DNA of 64,000 nt from Voacanga thouarsii (taxonomy: Eukaryota > Streptophyta > Magnoliopsida > Gentianales > Apocynaceae): positions 1,648,001 through 1,712,000 of the forward strand of contig JANUWF010003367.1 in assembly GCA_026120185.1 (NCBI GenBank), in the 5' to 3' direction. The translations under genes and the position numbers were made by a program. The notes under the pieces were generated by a model. That model worked only from the letters and a program-made list of their open reading frames with translations, was not told the DNA's origin and searched no databases. This document shows, in pieces, positions 12,207 to 24,411 of the stretch (positions within the stretch are counted from its first letter, which is position 1; each line of letters starts with the position of its first letter).

Positions 12207-15163
12207 ATGACAACCCCCATTGATAAGAACATCCTGTCCCTGGTCCAAGTCGATGCTAACTTATTTACCTTGGGGCCTCGTCTCTTACCTGCAAAGGTTA
12301 TCGCTGAACACTTGCGGTTCGTCCTGCCTGCCGATTTTACCTTCCCTCTGCAACAGGATACTTTTACAATCGCCAAACTTTCTACCTTTTTTCCGTCATT
12401 GGCCTCGCAAACTCAAGAACTACAGAGAATGGCGAGACCGCTGCTATGCCCGATTTGGGCCCATCTGGGCACAGTGGGGAATTTCGAATGCCATCATGAT
12501 GACTGACTTCGAGATGGCGTTTGATCGCAACTTGTTCGCCGTTGTTCTTCCTTTTTGGTCCTCAGTGATTAATGGCTTCATATTTCTGCACGAGATGTTT
12601 TCTTCTACCATCCTTGACATCTGCACCATCCTCGGCTTCTGATGCGATGGCGATGAGATTCCGAGGCTCCATGATGAAGATAACCTACCAGTCGTTGAGG
12701 CTCGTCTGGACAAGGCCTCCTCTTCATACGACAACTTCATCACTGTTCAGAGAGGGGTGGAGGATACTTCTTCAAACCAATAACAAGCGGCCTTTCTATG
12801 GCTTTGGTTATGTAAGTACATTATCTGTTCCCATTCTGCCGATGTTAGCAACGAGTACCGATACTACGTATCGGCTCTCTTACGAAGTAAAAGGCGTTGC
12901 GACCTTACTTCTTTGGTCCTCGCCTTGGTCCACCGTACCATTAACCAGCTGATGACTGCCCTTTTCGCTGGAGAGGATCTGACCAACCTTAGGGGCCCGC
13001 TCTAGATCGCCCAACTTTGGCTGAACAAGTATCTGCCTAACTTTGGCGTCAGCCGAATTACAGGAGCCCACGCGAGCCCCTCTGAACAAGTGACGGGCTA
13101 TCGGCTACTGTAGGTCCCTCTGAACACTGCCTCTACCGAGACCATCGTCTCGTACCTCTATCAATGTCGAGACTTTCATGTTGCTATCTTCTTCCCGTAT
13201 GCTGCTTGCCAAGAAGGCCCCCTCTGGTTGAAGGGCCTGTCGGAAGGCCTCGAAACAACACAAGAGACTCTATGGGCTCGAATTCTGTGCCCTCGGGAAA
13301 TTCTTCTGGGGGTCAAGCCTAGGGCCCGAAGTGCTAAGACCTCCTATGAGAAGTACAATCACCACTGCTTCTCCCGCTAGTTTGGGCTAAAACAAAACAT
13401 CCCTACAAATCCGGGGCACGTTTCTTCCTTCTCCGTGAAGCCGGTAGCATGTACAAACCTTAGCCGATAGTGCCCAGGCCACCCTACGGTTCTTCTAATT
13501 CAAGACCTTCCAAGTAGTGCTGGAGACTTCACCAAACTTCAATTCATGGTAGAGATTACTGAGTGGGGCCCTGTTTTCCGACCCCATAGGTGTCTGGCTT
13601 CTGCGAATTCCTGGGCTGACTACCATTTTGCCTGAAACATCATCTGCTAAGAAAGAAAAACAGGTAAAACATCATGTAAGCCCTATAATAATATTGGCCT
13701 TACGTACTCCCTTGGTGCAGAAAACTACTGATGTTGCTCCCGCCATCCCGGACGAAGAGGAAGAAGAGATCGAGGTCTGGTCCCTGCTCCGGCGATAAAA
13801 AAGGAAGCATGAAACACCAACTCCTCCTGTTTCCAAGGTTTGCTTTTGTCAATTTTTGTTTTGCTTGACTTTCCCAATATTCCATTTGTCTGACTATCAA
13901 TTTAATCTTTTCTACAGAAGCGCAGACAAGGGATAGGCCATCCCGTTATCATCGAGACTTCTTCTGACTCAAAGGAAGACATTCCGCTCCAATCTCTAGC
14001 CGAAAGGGCAGCTGAAAGAGCTATTCTTCCGATGACAGACACCCTATCGGTGGAGTCTACGGCTCCTCTTCCAACGGCTGACGTATCGGCTTTCCCATCA
14101 TCAGCAAACCCTCCGTCGGTTGCGGCACCGGCTCCAAAAAGTCCATCTCTTGTTCCGCCAAGACCTGAAAAAGAACTAGTGGCCGCTGTCATAGAAACAA
14201 CTCTGCCTCCCCCCAGCCAGAGAACTAAAGAGGCTGCTACTCCCTTGTCGATGACGACATTAGCCTCAGCGCTGGACTTTCTTGACAGCCTCATCGGGAT
14301 CTTTTTGCCTATTGAGAAGTTCACCCTTGACAACGTGAGTCACGCCCTTTTGCGAATTGTACAATTAGCCGACTTGGACATGCCCCCTACGCTTCGGAAC
14401 TTGGCAATTGGGTGCTTGGGGCAAATGCGCTTCACGGGGCGCTTCCTCTTTAATACGCAACATCGTCGAGATAAAGCTCATGATCAGTTAGAGCTTCTAA
14501 AACTGCATCGAGAAAATGCAGCATTTGCAGAGAGGGACCGCCGGGAGTCCATTAATCATCTTACGCTTTTGCGAGCTGATATTGCGGAAGGAATAGGGAA
14601 GATTGAACGGCTCGAGCGTCGGTTATTGGAACTCCAGGAAGAACTTGCCTCTGAGAAAAAGGTCTTAGAGCAATGACTTGAATCAGAGAAAGAGCTACAG
14701 GAAACATCAAGGCCATTGATGACTCCAACCTCAAGCACAATGACGAACGGCTGATGCTGGAAGTGGAAGAGGAATTTCTCAAAGCTGAACTGACAAACTC
14801 AACCGTTCTACTGAATGGAATGAAGTCCGGTTGGGACCGCTTTGTGGCCGAACTGAACAAGGTTCTTCATCCGTCGACTACTGACGAAGTCGGTCCTTCC
14901 GAAACTCAAACTGAAGAAACTGTCATCACGACGGCCGAACAGAGATTCCCAAGGCACCTATTGATGAAGTCGACCTACCCCCCGAGAAGGAAACAGAGAC
15001 TGAGCCTGAGATGGCTGAGGCAGAGCTTTCCGTTCCTGATCCGTAGCTAACGGGAACTGACATAGTGGCTAGCCGAGATTTCAAATCAGAAGACCCTAAT
15101 CGGCTAGCGATTATTCCGTATCGGCCGATGCTGCTACCCAACTTCTCTTCTGATGATAGCTGA
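12207..15163 (+). pseudogene. Antisense passenger gene with plant mobile domain-like region and coiled-coil tail
   Basis: The gene runs opposite to gag-pol. From ATG 12,207 (MTTPIDKNIL) translation in two frames gives a PMD (aminotransferase-like mobile domain) pattern: FGPIWAQWGISNAIMM, then FW...GFIFLHE...ILDICTILGF, and later GPLWIAQLWLNKYLPNFGV. A Ser/Pro/Ala-rich linker follows (14,032-14,290), then a segment ending in a coiled coil (14,336-14,676, 14,754-15,050). Apparent introns with GT-AG ends lie at about 13,662-13,719 (ACAG/GTAAAA to GTGCAG/AAAAC) and 13,841-13,917 (CAAG/GTTTGC to CTACAG/AAGCG). Frameshifts near 12,400 and several stops break this copy. PMD proteins of the MAIN/MAIL type act in nuclear gene silencing; whether this one does is unknown. 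Confidence 0.68.
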
Positions 15164-15267
15164 TCCCCTTTTGTAATGACGTTTATGGCTATCTGATCGG
15201 CCTCTTGCGATCAACTCATCAATATATCAGAACTCTTTTAACAGATTTTTCTGCTCAAGAAGAATTT

Positions 15268-15306
15268 TATTCTTTTTTTCTTTCTTTCTTTCTTTCTTTT
15301 TTTTTT
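15268..15306 (-). repeat. Internal polypurine/GAAA tract, gypsy copy 2
   Basis: The plus strand carries repeated TTTC units and a T run; the coding strand is therefore a purine run of about 39 nt. It lies between the convergent ends of the antisense gene and integrase, as in copy 1 (917-957). Confidence 0.5.
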
Positions 15307-16480
15307 ACTCTCTAGTTCCTTCCCAAAACACCGGATAATAATGTTTCAAAAACTTACCATTAATTACCTTGTCTGCTTCTTTTCCATCGGGTGTCATCAG
15401 GCGATAAGCCCCTCCATCAAATATTTGAGTGACCAGGAATGGACCTTCCCATGAAGCAGACCACTTGCCATATCTCGGATCTTTTGGTGCAAGGGACAAA
15501 ATAGTCTTCCGTACCATGTCCCCTTCTTGAAGGCTTCTCCCACGGACTTTTTGATTGTACGCCCTTGCTACCTTCTCATTGTGTCGTTTTATGTTCTCCA
15601 AGGCAATCCAGCGATCCTCCTCAACTTGATCCAAACTCAGGGCCAAAGCTGTCTGATATCCGGGTTGATTGCAGTGATAACTCCACAGGTAACACAGCAT
15701 CCTGCCTATAAGTTAATCTAAACGGAGTAAAGCCAGTAGCAGTCTTAGCAGTATTTTGATGGGCCCATAACACCTCCTATAATGTTTAATGCCATTTCTT
15801 TGGATTGTCTTTTACTGCCTTACGGATCATGCCGATTAAAGTTTTATTTGTTGCATCTGCTTGTCCGTTGGTCTGTGCACAATAAGGAGAAGAGTGAAGC
15901 AACTTAACTTTAAACTAGGTTAGAAAGTTACGTACCTAATCCCCTGTAACCATCGTTCCTTGATCCGTTGTCACTATTTCTGGGATTTCGAAACAGAAGA
16001 GAATGCTCTGATGGAGAAAGTTGATGACTGCTGTTTATGTCACCTTGATCAATGGTTGCGCTTCCACCCACTTGGTGAAGTAATCCGTTACCACTAATAT
16101 GAATGTATGTCTTTTTGTTGAAGGTGGATGAATCTTTCCGATAATGTCCAGAGCCCATCCACGGAAAGGCCACGGTTTAATGATCGGATGCAATTCTGTG
16201 GAAGGAACGTGTAATAAAGGGCCATGCTTTTGGCAGGCTTCACAACCCATAGCATAAGCATTACAATCTGTGGTCATTGATGACCAAAAGAAACCATGGC
16301 GCTGAAGTGTCCATTTCAGTTTTGGGCCCGCCTAATACGCTCCACATAGGCCTTCATGTACTTCTGTCATAGCCCGCAATGCTTCTTCTTTTGAGAGACA
16401 TTTTAAAAAAAACCCCGGTGTGGCTCCGTCAGAACAGATCATTGTCTATCAAGGTAAAATTGAGGGCTTTCTGCTTTAAG
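15305..16480 (-). pseudogene. Integrase, gypsy copy 2
   Basis: 15,700-15,305 encodes the C-terminal part (GPFLVTQIFDGGAYRLMTP). 16,277-16,035 holds the zinc-binding and first catalytic part (EACQKHGPLL; ALDIIGKIHPPS). Between them, stops and small indels break the core domain. It is collinear with copy 1 integrase at 969-2,156 but more damaged. Confidence 0.85.
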
Positions 16481-16599
16481 TTGTGAGACGCCTGACCAGT
16501 CGGGTTTCGTAGGTAAGAAACAATCTATTGTCGCCAATCATCCTGATATTCCATCTCAGCTATCTATTGGCACATTACGGCTTTCTTAAAACTTGAGGC

Positions 16600-17560
16600 C
16601 ATCCGAGCTAGATCATTAGCACCTTGATTTTCTGATCCGGGAACATGAACCAGAACAACCTCCTGAAAGTTCTGAAGTAACATTTTTACCTCCTGCAACC
16701 TATCTGACAAAAGGGATTAGTGCATTTATAGTCTCCTAATACCTGTCTGACAACCACTTGAGAATCTCCTAAAATTTTGACTACTTAGACCTCTAAAGCC
16801 TTCAGAATCCGTAGTCCTAATAAAAGGGTGTCATATTCCGCCTGATTATTGGTTGTTCTTTTTTTCAGTTCAAAGTGGACTTTACCCTGGTGTCCATTTG
16901 GAGATTCGATAACCAAACCAATGCCGGCCTTTTGTTGGGTGCTTGAGCCGTCAAATCGCAAAACCCAAAGTTTCAAAGACATGTACCTCTGTGTTGTATT
17001 TCCTTTTGTTTGTGATACTTCCTGTGGGACTTCTAAAGAAAGGTGTTCGGCTAGAAAATCCGCAATAGCCTGTCCTTTAACTGCCCTCAACGGCACATGA
17101 GTTAGGGAAAAATCATGTAATTTGACTGCTCATTTCATAAGCCATCCATTTAACAAAGGACGATTCAACAAGAATTTAACTAAATCTACCTTACACAAGA
17201 CATGTACCTCCCTAAATAACAAATAATGTTCCAACTTTGTGCACGCATAGTGGAGAGATAAGTACAATTTTTCAATAGGAGTGTACCTGGTCTCTGTGTC
17301 CGATAGATTTCGACTAAGATAGTATACTGCTCTTTCAATCCCTTATTGGTCATCCTGAGCTAATAAGCTGCCGATAGATTTGTGCGCAGCTAAAATGTAT
17401 AGCTTCATGGGAGACTGGTTGTGGGGAGGTGTTAACACCGGTGGATGAGACAAAGCTATCTTTATCTGATAAATGCTTTCTGATGCTCAGTTTGCCAAAC
17501 AAACTCTTGAGACAACTTTAATCGTAACAAAGAGGAAAAAGTCTTCTGTTTACCTGCAGA
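16600..17560 (-). pseudogene. Second RNase H-like domain and RNase H, copy 2
   Basis: 17,096-16,785 encodes the second RNase H: WVLRFDGSSTQQKAGIGLVI (first catalytic Asp in FDGSS) and NNQAEYDTLLLGLRILKA (Glu). 17,560-17,100 gives the ordinary gypsy RNase H in broken frames. This tandem RNase H arrangement supports Tat assignment. Confidence 0.78.
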
Positions 17561-18475
17561 ATTTGCCAAAAAACGTCGTAGGAAATTTATCTTTCCCAGG
17601 AAACTCTGAAGGTCCTTCTTCGTTTGAGGAGGTCTTGCTTGTAAAATGTCCCTAGCTTTGTTCTGGTCTATTTCAATTCCCCTCTGGTGTACTAAAAAAC
17701 TAAGAAAATTCCCGGCAGTAATTCTGAATGCACACTTAGCGGGATTGATCTTCAAATGGTGTTTGCGCATTCCGAGGAATGCCTGCTCCAAATCGGTCAA
17801 ATGTTGTAAGAAATCGGAGGACTTTACGACCAAGTCACCTATGTAGACCTCCATTGTGCTGCCAATAAGATCATGAAAGATGAGGTTCATAGCCCGCTGA
17901 AAAGTGGCTCCAGCGTTCTTCAAACCAAATGGCATAACTACCCATTCGAACAGGTTGATGAACCCTGGGCAATAGAACGCCGTTTTGTGCATATCCCCAT
18001 CAGTTATGAATATTTAGTTATACCCTGAATAGCCATCCATGAAACTCAAAAACTGGTTACCTGCAGTAAAATCCACCAACATATTTGCCATCGGCATAGC
18101 ATACTCGTCTTTCGGAGTAGCCAAGTTTATGTTTTGAAAGTCTACGCAGATACGTAGTTGACCATTCTTCTTGATGACTAGCACAATGTTAGATATCCAG
18201 TCTGCGTATCGACACGTACAGATGAACCTACACCGAAGTAATCTTTCTATCTCCTTCTTTTTCCTGGGCAACAACACGGGATTAAAACGTTTAGCCAATT
18301 GTTTATATGGCTTAAAGCCCTCTTTGATAAGCAGACAATGCTCCACAATGCCTCTGTCCGGTCCTGGCATCTCATGATAGCCCCACGCAAAGCAATCTTT
18401 ATACATGTGGATTAGACAAGTTAACTTATCTCTCTGCACAATAGACAAATGTAGGCTAACCTTGATTGTTCGATT
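17462..18475 (-). pseudogene. Reverse transcriptase, copy 2 (catalytic Asp lost)
   Basis: The RT motifs are GQLRICVDFQNINLATP, FMDGYSGYN and MPFGLKNAGATFQRAMN. The YxDD box reads YIGDLVVKS, so one of the two catalytic aspartates is replaced by glycine. A stop near 18,014 splits the frame. The 5' side of the RT coding region is cut by the nested insertion at 18,476. This RT cannot be active. Confidence 0.9.
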
Positions 18476-20521
18476 TGAGGGACAGAAAACAGAGGGCAGC
18501 ATGCTTGAACGGGAAAAAAACCAGAGAAAAAAAAACCGCAAGCCTTAAAGGCCACACGAAAGCGTAAAGATCATACCTTTGCGCGCTTTAAACCTACTAG
18601 CTTGAATAGGAGTGGATTGAACGACAGGAATCGCTTCGCCTTGCCCACTTGAAGAAGCTTCCGGTTGAAAACCCACTAGCCTCTTACTTCGCCTTGTTTG
18701 TATGAACGCCAAACCTTTCAACTCTCAGAATATACCTCCGCCCAACCTCTAGTCGGTGAACACAATGGTAAAGAAGAACGGTCTCAAATCTCCTTGGTTC
18801 TCTTGCTATTGATTAGCAAAGAAACAAGAACAAGAAGCTGCATAAAAACACTCACGAGAGGGAGAGAGAGCTTTGTGACTTTCATGAGGCTAAAGAGAAA
18901 AGTTAGGGAAACATTTGGGTTTTCTGTCTACCAGAGTCTTGTTTATTATTAGCCAAAACTAGGACTCAAATATCTGATAAACATATCCCCGGGATATCAA
19001 ATTTCAAACATCCGAATGTTATCCTGAGAATAAGTTTGGCTTAAACCTTAAACTCATTTGAACCGTATCTGGAAAAAAATCCTACGGTCCAAGCTATTGG
19101 GCCGAAATAATTTTATTATTTTTCTTAGACCCAAAAGGCCCAAAATAATAAACGTTAATTATTTATTTCCTGGGCTTATATAAATAACTCAATAAATAAT
19201 TAATGAGCCCAAATGAACCAAAATAATTAATATTTAATTATTTATTTTTTGAGCTTATATAAATAACCCAATATATACTTAAGCATTAATTATTTCCCCT
19301 AATTTAAATCCAGGTTAATTTCCTAATTATTCATACTAGACCTAGGCCCTGAATAATTAATTAACCAATTAAACTAGATAATTAATTTCTCTCAACTCCT
19401 ATTTTTATTTTATTTATTTATTTATCTTATTCCAGTCTAATAATAAGTTAGACATCCTGAATAAAATAAAATAAAATAAAATAAAATCCTCTTGAACTGA
19501 GACCAATTCCTCAATCCAAAATTAGTTAGGACTTATGGGCTATTCCGAGGACCAAAAAGACACATCGCCTTGGCTGCTAAAATGACCAAAATACCTCTGT
19601 TATATAAATAGCTGTATTTTTTATTTTAAATATTTTCTAAAATCACCATAAGGAAATATTGACTCCAAGGATAATGCTGCATTAGCAAAGTCTCCGACCT
19701 ACAGGTGAAATGACTACAATACCCCTCTACACATCGCTGTACATTTAGAGAGGAAGAAGTGTACTAACACCCCTCTAAATGACATCTACCATATTTTGGC
19801 TTATAGTCCAATGATCCACGACTTCTGGAGTGTTTCCGCTTTCCAATGGAGCTACCCTAAAGCAAACATCCGAGTCATGTTTCCCAGGGCCCTGGACATT
19901 TCAGACCATTCGGACAACCACAAGGGGTGATATAGTGCAGAAACTATCTTGTACAAGTCTGTCTTAACTAATTAGTTACATATACCCAATACACAAGTAT
20001 ATTGGTTCTACTATAGAACCTCAACTATAGCATATCAAAGCATATGCTTCCAACTTCGTCAGACCACCAACTCATACTCAAGTCGTAGAGTACTAGTCCA
20101 CGCTGTAGCGGTAGTAGTCTAGGTTTCTATCATATAGTACTTTTAGAAACCATTACTACAGGTTCTATCCTACGTATTCGAAATACGCTTATGTCATGAA
20201 GTGAGTGGACTACTCACTGGCTAAAGGTAAGCCATTCCCCATTTGAAATTCATAACATAATAACCTAAACATGATGAGATTCTCAATCTCACCAACAGGT
20301 TAAGAACAAATGTTTATGTGTTAAATAACCCGTAATCCATACCTTACTGTGAAAGACCACCATTCACATGGATCACTTATTTAAACACAATGGGTCTGTT
20401 CCAAACGAAAATTGTGCACAAACAAAAAGTAAATTCACAAACACTTTCTGAAATAAATTATTTTATTAAAATATTCGATTTTACATCAGAAACCTAGTCT
20501 AAGAGGGCATACAATCCAACA
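18476..20521 (-). mobile_element. Nested solo-LTR-like insertion (2,046 bp)
   Basis: Aligning the two gypsy copies shows an extra 2,046 bp between RT and protease in copy 2. On the minus strand it begins TGTTGGATTGTATGCC and ends CTGTCCCTCA, so it has the TG...CA ends of an LTR. The flanks are CGATT (18,471-18,475) and CTATT (20,522-20,526), a 5-bp target duplication with one mismatch. There are no retrotransposon domains inside. Two AT-rich tandem units lie at about 19,120-19,260. It is probably a solo LTR of an unidentified element that inserted after the gypsy copy. Confidence 0.65.
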
Positions 20522-21142
20522 CTATTCTCCCCAGGCTCTCCTATGTCTACTTCTGTTAATAGGTCTTGAGCAACAAACCCAGGAGCTTGTCGGACCTCTG
20601 GATCCTTAGGTCGTAAGCCGTTTTCCCTTGGCTCCTCAGTGGTGATGAGGTTGTGAGCCATGATTAGCTTGGCATACTGGCTCGGATTAAAGGTCGGGTC
20701 ACAAAATAGAGTTTCGTTCATGTGAATTTCTGTCGAAAACGGATTGGGATCAGCTAGGATTTGCTCTACCCGTTCTCCATCCCAGATCAGCATCATTTGA
20801 TGTAAAGTGGACGGTATGCAACGGTTTGCATGAACCCAATCCCTGCCCAATAAAATGGAATAAGCTGGCTTTGCATTAATTATAAAAAAGATCGTTTTAC
20901 TAGTCTTGGACCCGACTGTGACTTCAAAAGTGATAACGCCTTCTGCTGCAGCTGCTTCTCCGGTGAAGTTAACCATCTACACATCAGTAGGGGATAGATC
21001 TGTCCTATCTTTTCCCAGTATTTTCAAGGTAAAGAAAGGCATTACGTTCAAAACAGCTCCACCATCAACAAAAATCCGAGTAAAAGGCTTGTCGTTGATA
21101 TGTGCTTTGATGTATAAGGGCCTGAGGTGGTTAACACTTTAG
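20522..21142 (-). pseudogene. Protease region, copy 2
   Basis: 20,976-20,522 encodes the part after the active site (MVNFTGEAAAAEGVITFEVT; ILLGRDWVHANRC), collinear with copy 1. The VDGG active-site segment lies in 21,142-20,977, separated by a stop. The frame continues into the nested insertion, which separates it from RT. Confidence 0.83.
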
Positions 21143-23130
21143 GCTGTCGGAATGGGAAAGAGCATCCCCTCTGGGGGGACTTTGATATCAACCAACTCCA
21201 CTACAGCTTTTTCTTCCGCATAAAAATCCTCTTCCATGGACTCTTGACGAGAGGTGGCTTGAAAACTTGACGGCGGGATGCTGAGTATATTTTGGCCATT
21301 ATCAGGGGATAATTGTTCTTCAACCCAGGCATTAAGAAGCCGCCTTTGTTGTGCTCGCTTCCGCTGTTCTCGTCTTTTTTGGGACTTTGTCGGTTGGGAA
21401 CAGCGGCCAGGCAGAAATGGCCTCTCATCCAGTCTTTGGAATCCTTTCCCTATCCCTTCAAGCTTGTTGTTTTCTGTAAGTTCTTCATAATTCCTGACCA
21501 CCTCTGTTTGCAGCATGTGTGCATCGGCTAACGGAAACGAATCCCTGTCTACCAAAGTCTCTTATTTTTTATCTGCAAACTTTAATCTTCCATCCTGGAT
21601 AGCCTTCTAAATGGTATTTCTGAAAACAACACAACTGTTAGTATTATGAGAAAAAGAATTATGCCATTTACAATACATTTTTCCTTTCAAATCCTCCTGG
21701 CTTGGGATCCTGTGTCCATAAGCCAGACGAATCTGCTTATCTGTCACTAGTTGGTCAAAGATTTGTTCAGCTTTTGAGACATCAAAAGAGTAAGATGGTC
21801 CTAACGTGGCAATTTCCTCCTTCCCTTTTCCAGGCTTCAAATGTGGACGCGTATAGGAGGAACCCTTTACAAACTCTGCCGCCATTACCTCTATAGTTGG
21901 CTCTTCATCATCCTTATTAATATCATCGATGACTAATATTATTGTCTGGCCATGAGAGAATTTAACGGAACGCCTCCTCTCTTTCTCCTTGATCATTTCT
22001 TCTATTCTGATAGCATGAGATAATAAACGGGATAAATTCGAGAAATCTTGGAGAATGAGTCGTTCTTTGAGTTGCGGATGCATTCTGCTAATAGCAATTC
22101 TCGCACATTCTGTTTCTAGCAATTGGGTTGTGCATTTGGATTTAGTCTGTCGGAAACGCTCAATGAAATCCGCAACATCCGCTGATCCCTTCTGTTTTAT
22201 AGCTAAAAGGTCGGCAATGGAAACTTCCGATGCAGGTTTAAAGAACCGTTGGTGAAAAATTCTTTCCATGTCCGCCCATGAGTATACAGAATTGGGAGCT
22301 AGATTGGCATACCAGGTGAACGCTATCCCTGTTAAAGACAACGAAAACAGTTATAATTTATGTCATTCATTATTTCCCAACTCACCACATTATGTGTAAA
22401 CCTTCCGATGTGTTCTATGGTGGACTTATTATCTTCCTCAGAGAATGTAGTAAACTCTGGTAGCTTAAAACCTCGAGGAAGTACCGCCATGGAATCTACC
22501 CAATCGAGATAAGGTTTTTGGTATACGAGCCGATTCCGTGCCTGTCGACGAGATACCTCTGTCATCATATCAGCCGGCTGGTATGGCTGTTGAATCTATG
22601 CTGAAGGACTTTACATGACAGGTCGAGATCCTTACCCCAGGAAAGGCTCAGTACTTCCAACCCCCTGTACTGGATAAACCGTTGCCATTGCCGGATGCAC
22701 AGAAGGATAAAGGACAGAATAATTCGGCTGCCCCCCGAAAGGTGGAAAATTTCCCCTAACAAAGGTTGTGGCTGCTTTATAAGTTATTGGTAATCCTGTC
22801 ATCGGAACAGGACTTCTACTTAGAAATACTTCTGCTGGCATAGTGTTCTGAGCCACTACTCCTAGAACTTGATGCCCCCCAATAGTAGGGAAAGACATTT
22901 CTCTTCGCAGAAGGTGAACTGACCTATGAGAAGGTGCGCCATCAGCCGATGGCATGGGGTACGTAGGTGCAATGGTCGTCCCTGGTGCAGGGTAACCTGA
23001 TGGCTGAGTGAAAGTTTGCATATTCTACCTCTGTACAAACTGTTGGAGCTCATTTTGAAGCAAAGTTGAAAAATAGTAGAAAACTGCGGGATAAGACCCT
23101 GTAAGAGCTCACCAGTACATTGCTCCATAG
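21139..23130 (-). pseudogene. Gag, copy 2 (several frames)
   Basis: 22,341-21,607 encodes the gag core (AFTWYANLAPNSVYSWADME; IAISRMHPQLKERLILQDFS). 23,021-22,565 gives the Pro-rich N-terminal region, 22,568-22,332 the segment just before the core, and 21,555-21,139 the region before protease. Stops separate these blocks. Gag of this family would assemble cytoplasmic particles. Confidence 0.85.
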
Positions 23131-23369
23131 TATGTCAGATGGCAGTCAGGGATGTGGATGTCGACTGAGACACCTGTGGTGGGGGTGAGGACTGACACCC
23201 TTGCTCCGTAGGAATAACCTGAGTATAACTGGAGGTAGTAACAGCATAATCAAAGACTCCCCAGAGAGCATGGACTGGGAGTCGTTCAGATGACTCCGGT
23301 GCAGGTGGCTGTTGTGAATTGTTTGCCATCAAACGTCCTAACCGCAGTCGCATGCGAAAACTGATATTT

Positions 23370-23389
23370 GGTTCCACCGAGCGTGCCAA
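23370..23389 (-). promoter_or_regulatory. Primer-binding site-like sequence, copy 2
   Basis: Immediately inside the 5' LTR the coding strand reads TTGGCACGCTCGGTGGAACC. It starts with TGG, as expected for pairing with the CCA end of a tRNA. The tRNA could not be assigned by eye. Copy 1 has a near match at about 7,072-7,090. Confidence 0.6.
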
Positions 23390-23393
23390 TCTA

Positions 23394-24084
23394 TGTTGCT
23401 GTCAAGATAATGAGCCGATGTAAACAAGTATCGGCTACACTTTCGATAAACACAAACAATCCGATATGGTGAAATAGAAAATGGTATCAAATCTTTTTTG
23501 AATCAGGGACCGGATTCCTTGTAGAAAGGGTTTAAGAAAGTCAGCTGAAAATGCCCAATGGAAGGACTTTTTTGGAACAATAAATCGATACTTGTATTAA
23601 CTTACTTAAAGGAACGTACAGAAAATATCTAAATTTAGAAAGAAGAACGGAAAGTTGTAAAGAAAGTTGGAAACAAAGCTGTAGAGGAAAGCTGTAATAA
23701 AGCGGTGAGAAAGTTATAAGAAATTGAATTCCTAGACTAGAAAACTGTAAATGATGACAAAGTAGAAACAATTAAAATTCAAAGTTGTTGGTTGATGATT
23801 GTTGTCGTGAGCTATGGGCGACGCTCCCATTTTATACTTGCTGCAATCGAGCCACTAACAGATCGTGGAGTTTCTTCCGGTCAAAGAATACTCCCAACGG
23901 TCGTGCAGAATTCTTGCATCGACAGATTAGGAATCTATTTTTCTTCTTATCGACCTTATGGAACCGATGTGGACCATGACTATCGGCTACTTGAATTGTT
24001 GACTTTATCGGTTCGACAAAACTTATCGAATCGGTAACGGCTCAAAGTAACCGTTGCGTTGACTCGGCAAAGCTGACGTCAACA
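23394..24084 (-). repeat. 5' LTR of gypsy copy 2
   Basis: 691 bp, TGTTGCTGTC to GACGTCAACA, followed by TSD ATATT. Relative to the 3' LTR it has many transitions and a small deletion near 23,520. Confidence 0.9.
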
Positions 24085-24358
24085 ATATTATGTTTTATTA
24101 CAAATTATATTTAATACAAAATAATATTAATAATTATAAAGTATTTAATATATTCAAATTTATGTAATTTTTATTTTACTTAAATTTTTTAATAAGATTT
24201 CAATACGTATTAATTAATTAAGTAACAATAAAAATATACTATCAAACACACTTAATTAATTAAATATTTAATATTATTAGTTATCAAATGTATTTAATGA
24301 AATATGTATATAATTAATTAGTTTTAAATATTTAATGGAGTTATTAAACATTATCAAA
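24085..24358 (-). mobile_element. Right part of hAT-like MITE split by gypsy copy 2
   Basis: This AT-rich sequence is the reverse complement of the right-hand part of units A and B (8,770-9,626). Its other part is 11,062-11,182. Rejoined across the TSD it makes a unit of about 395 bp with TTTGATAA-like inverted ends. This dates the MITE as older than gypsy copy 2. Confidence 0.5.
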
Positions 24359-24411
24359 TTTCAAAACATTTCGACATTGCCCAATAGTTTAACATAATTA
24401 GGAATGACAAT

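Larger units (their letters stand above)
11183..24084 (-). mobile_element. Full-length Ty3/gypsy retrotransposon (Tat-like), copy 2
   Basis: Both LTRs are present, with TSD ATATT at 11,178-11,182 and 24,085-24,089. On the minus strand from the right: 5' LTR, PBS, gag, protease, (nested insertion 18,476-20,521), RT, RNase H, second RNase H, integrase, purine tract, antisense gene, PPT, 3' LTR. The total is 12.9 kb, about 10.9 kb without the nested insert. The LTRs differ at many positions and by small indels, so the insertion is not recent. It landed inside a hAT-like MITE. Coding frames are broken. Confidence 0.93.

Noticed and set aside
18698..18952. 84-aa ORF inside the solo LTR
   Set aside because: No domain and no similarity recognised, and it lies in LTR-like noncoding DNA.
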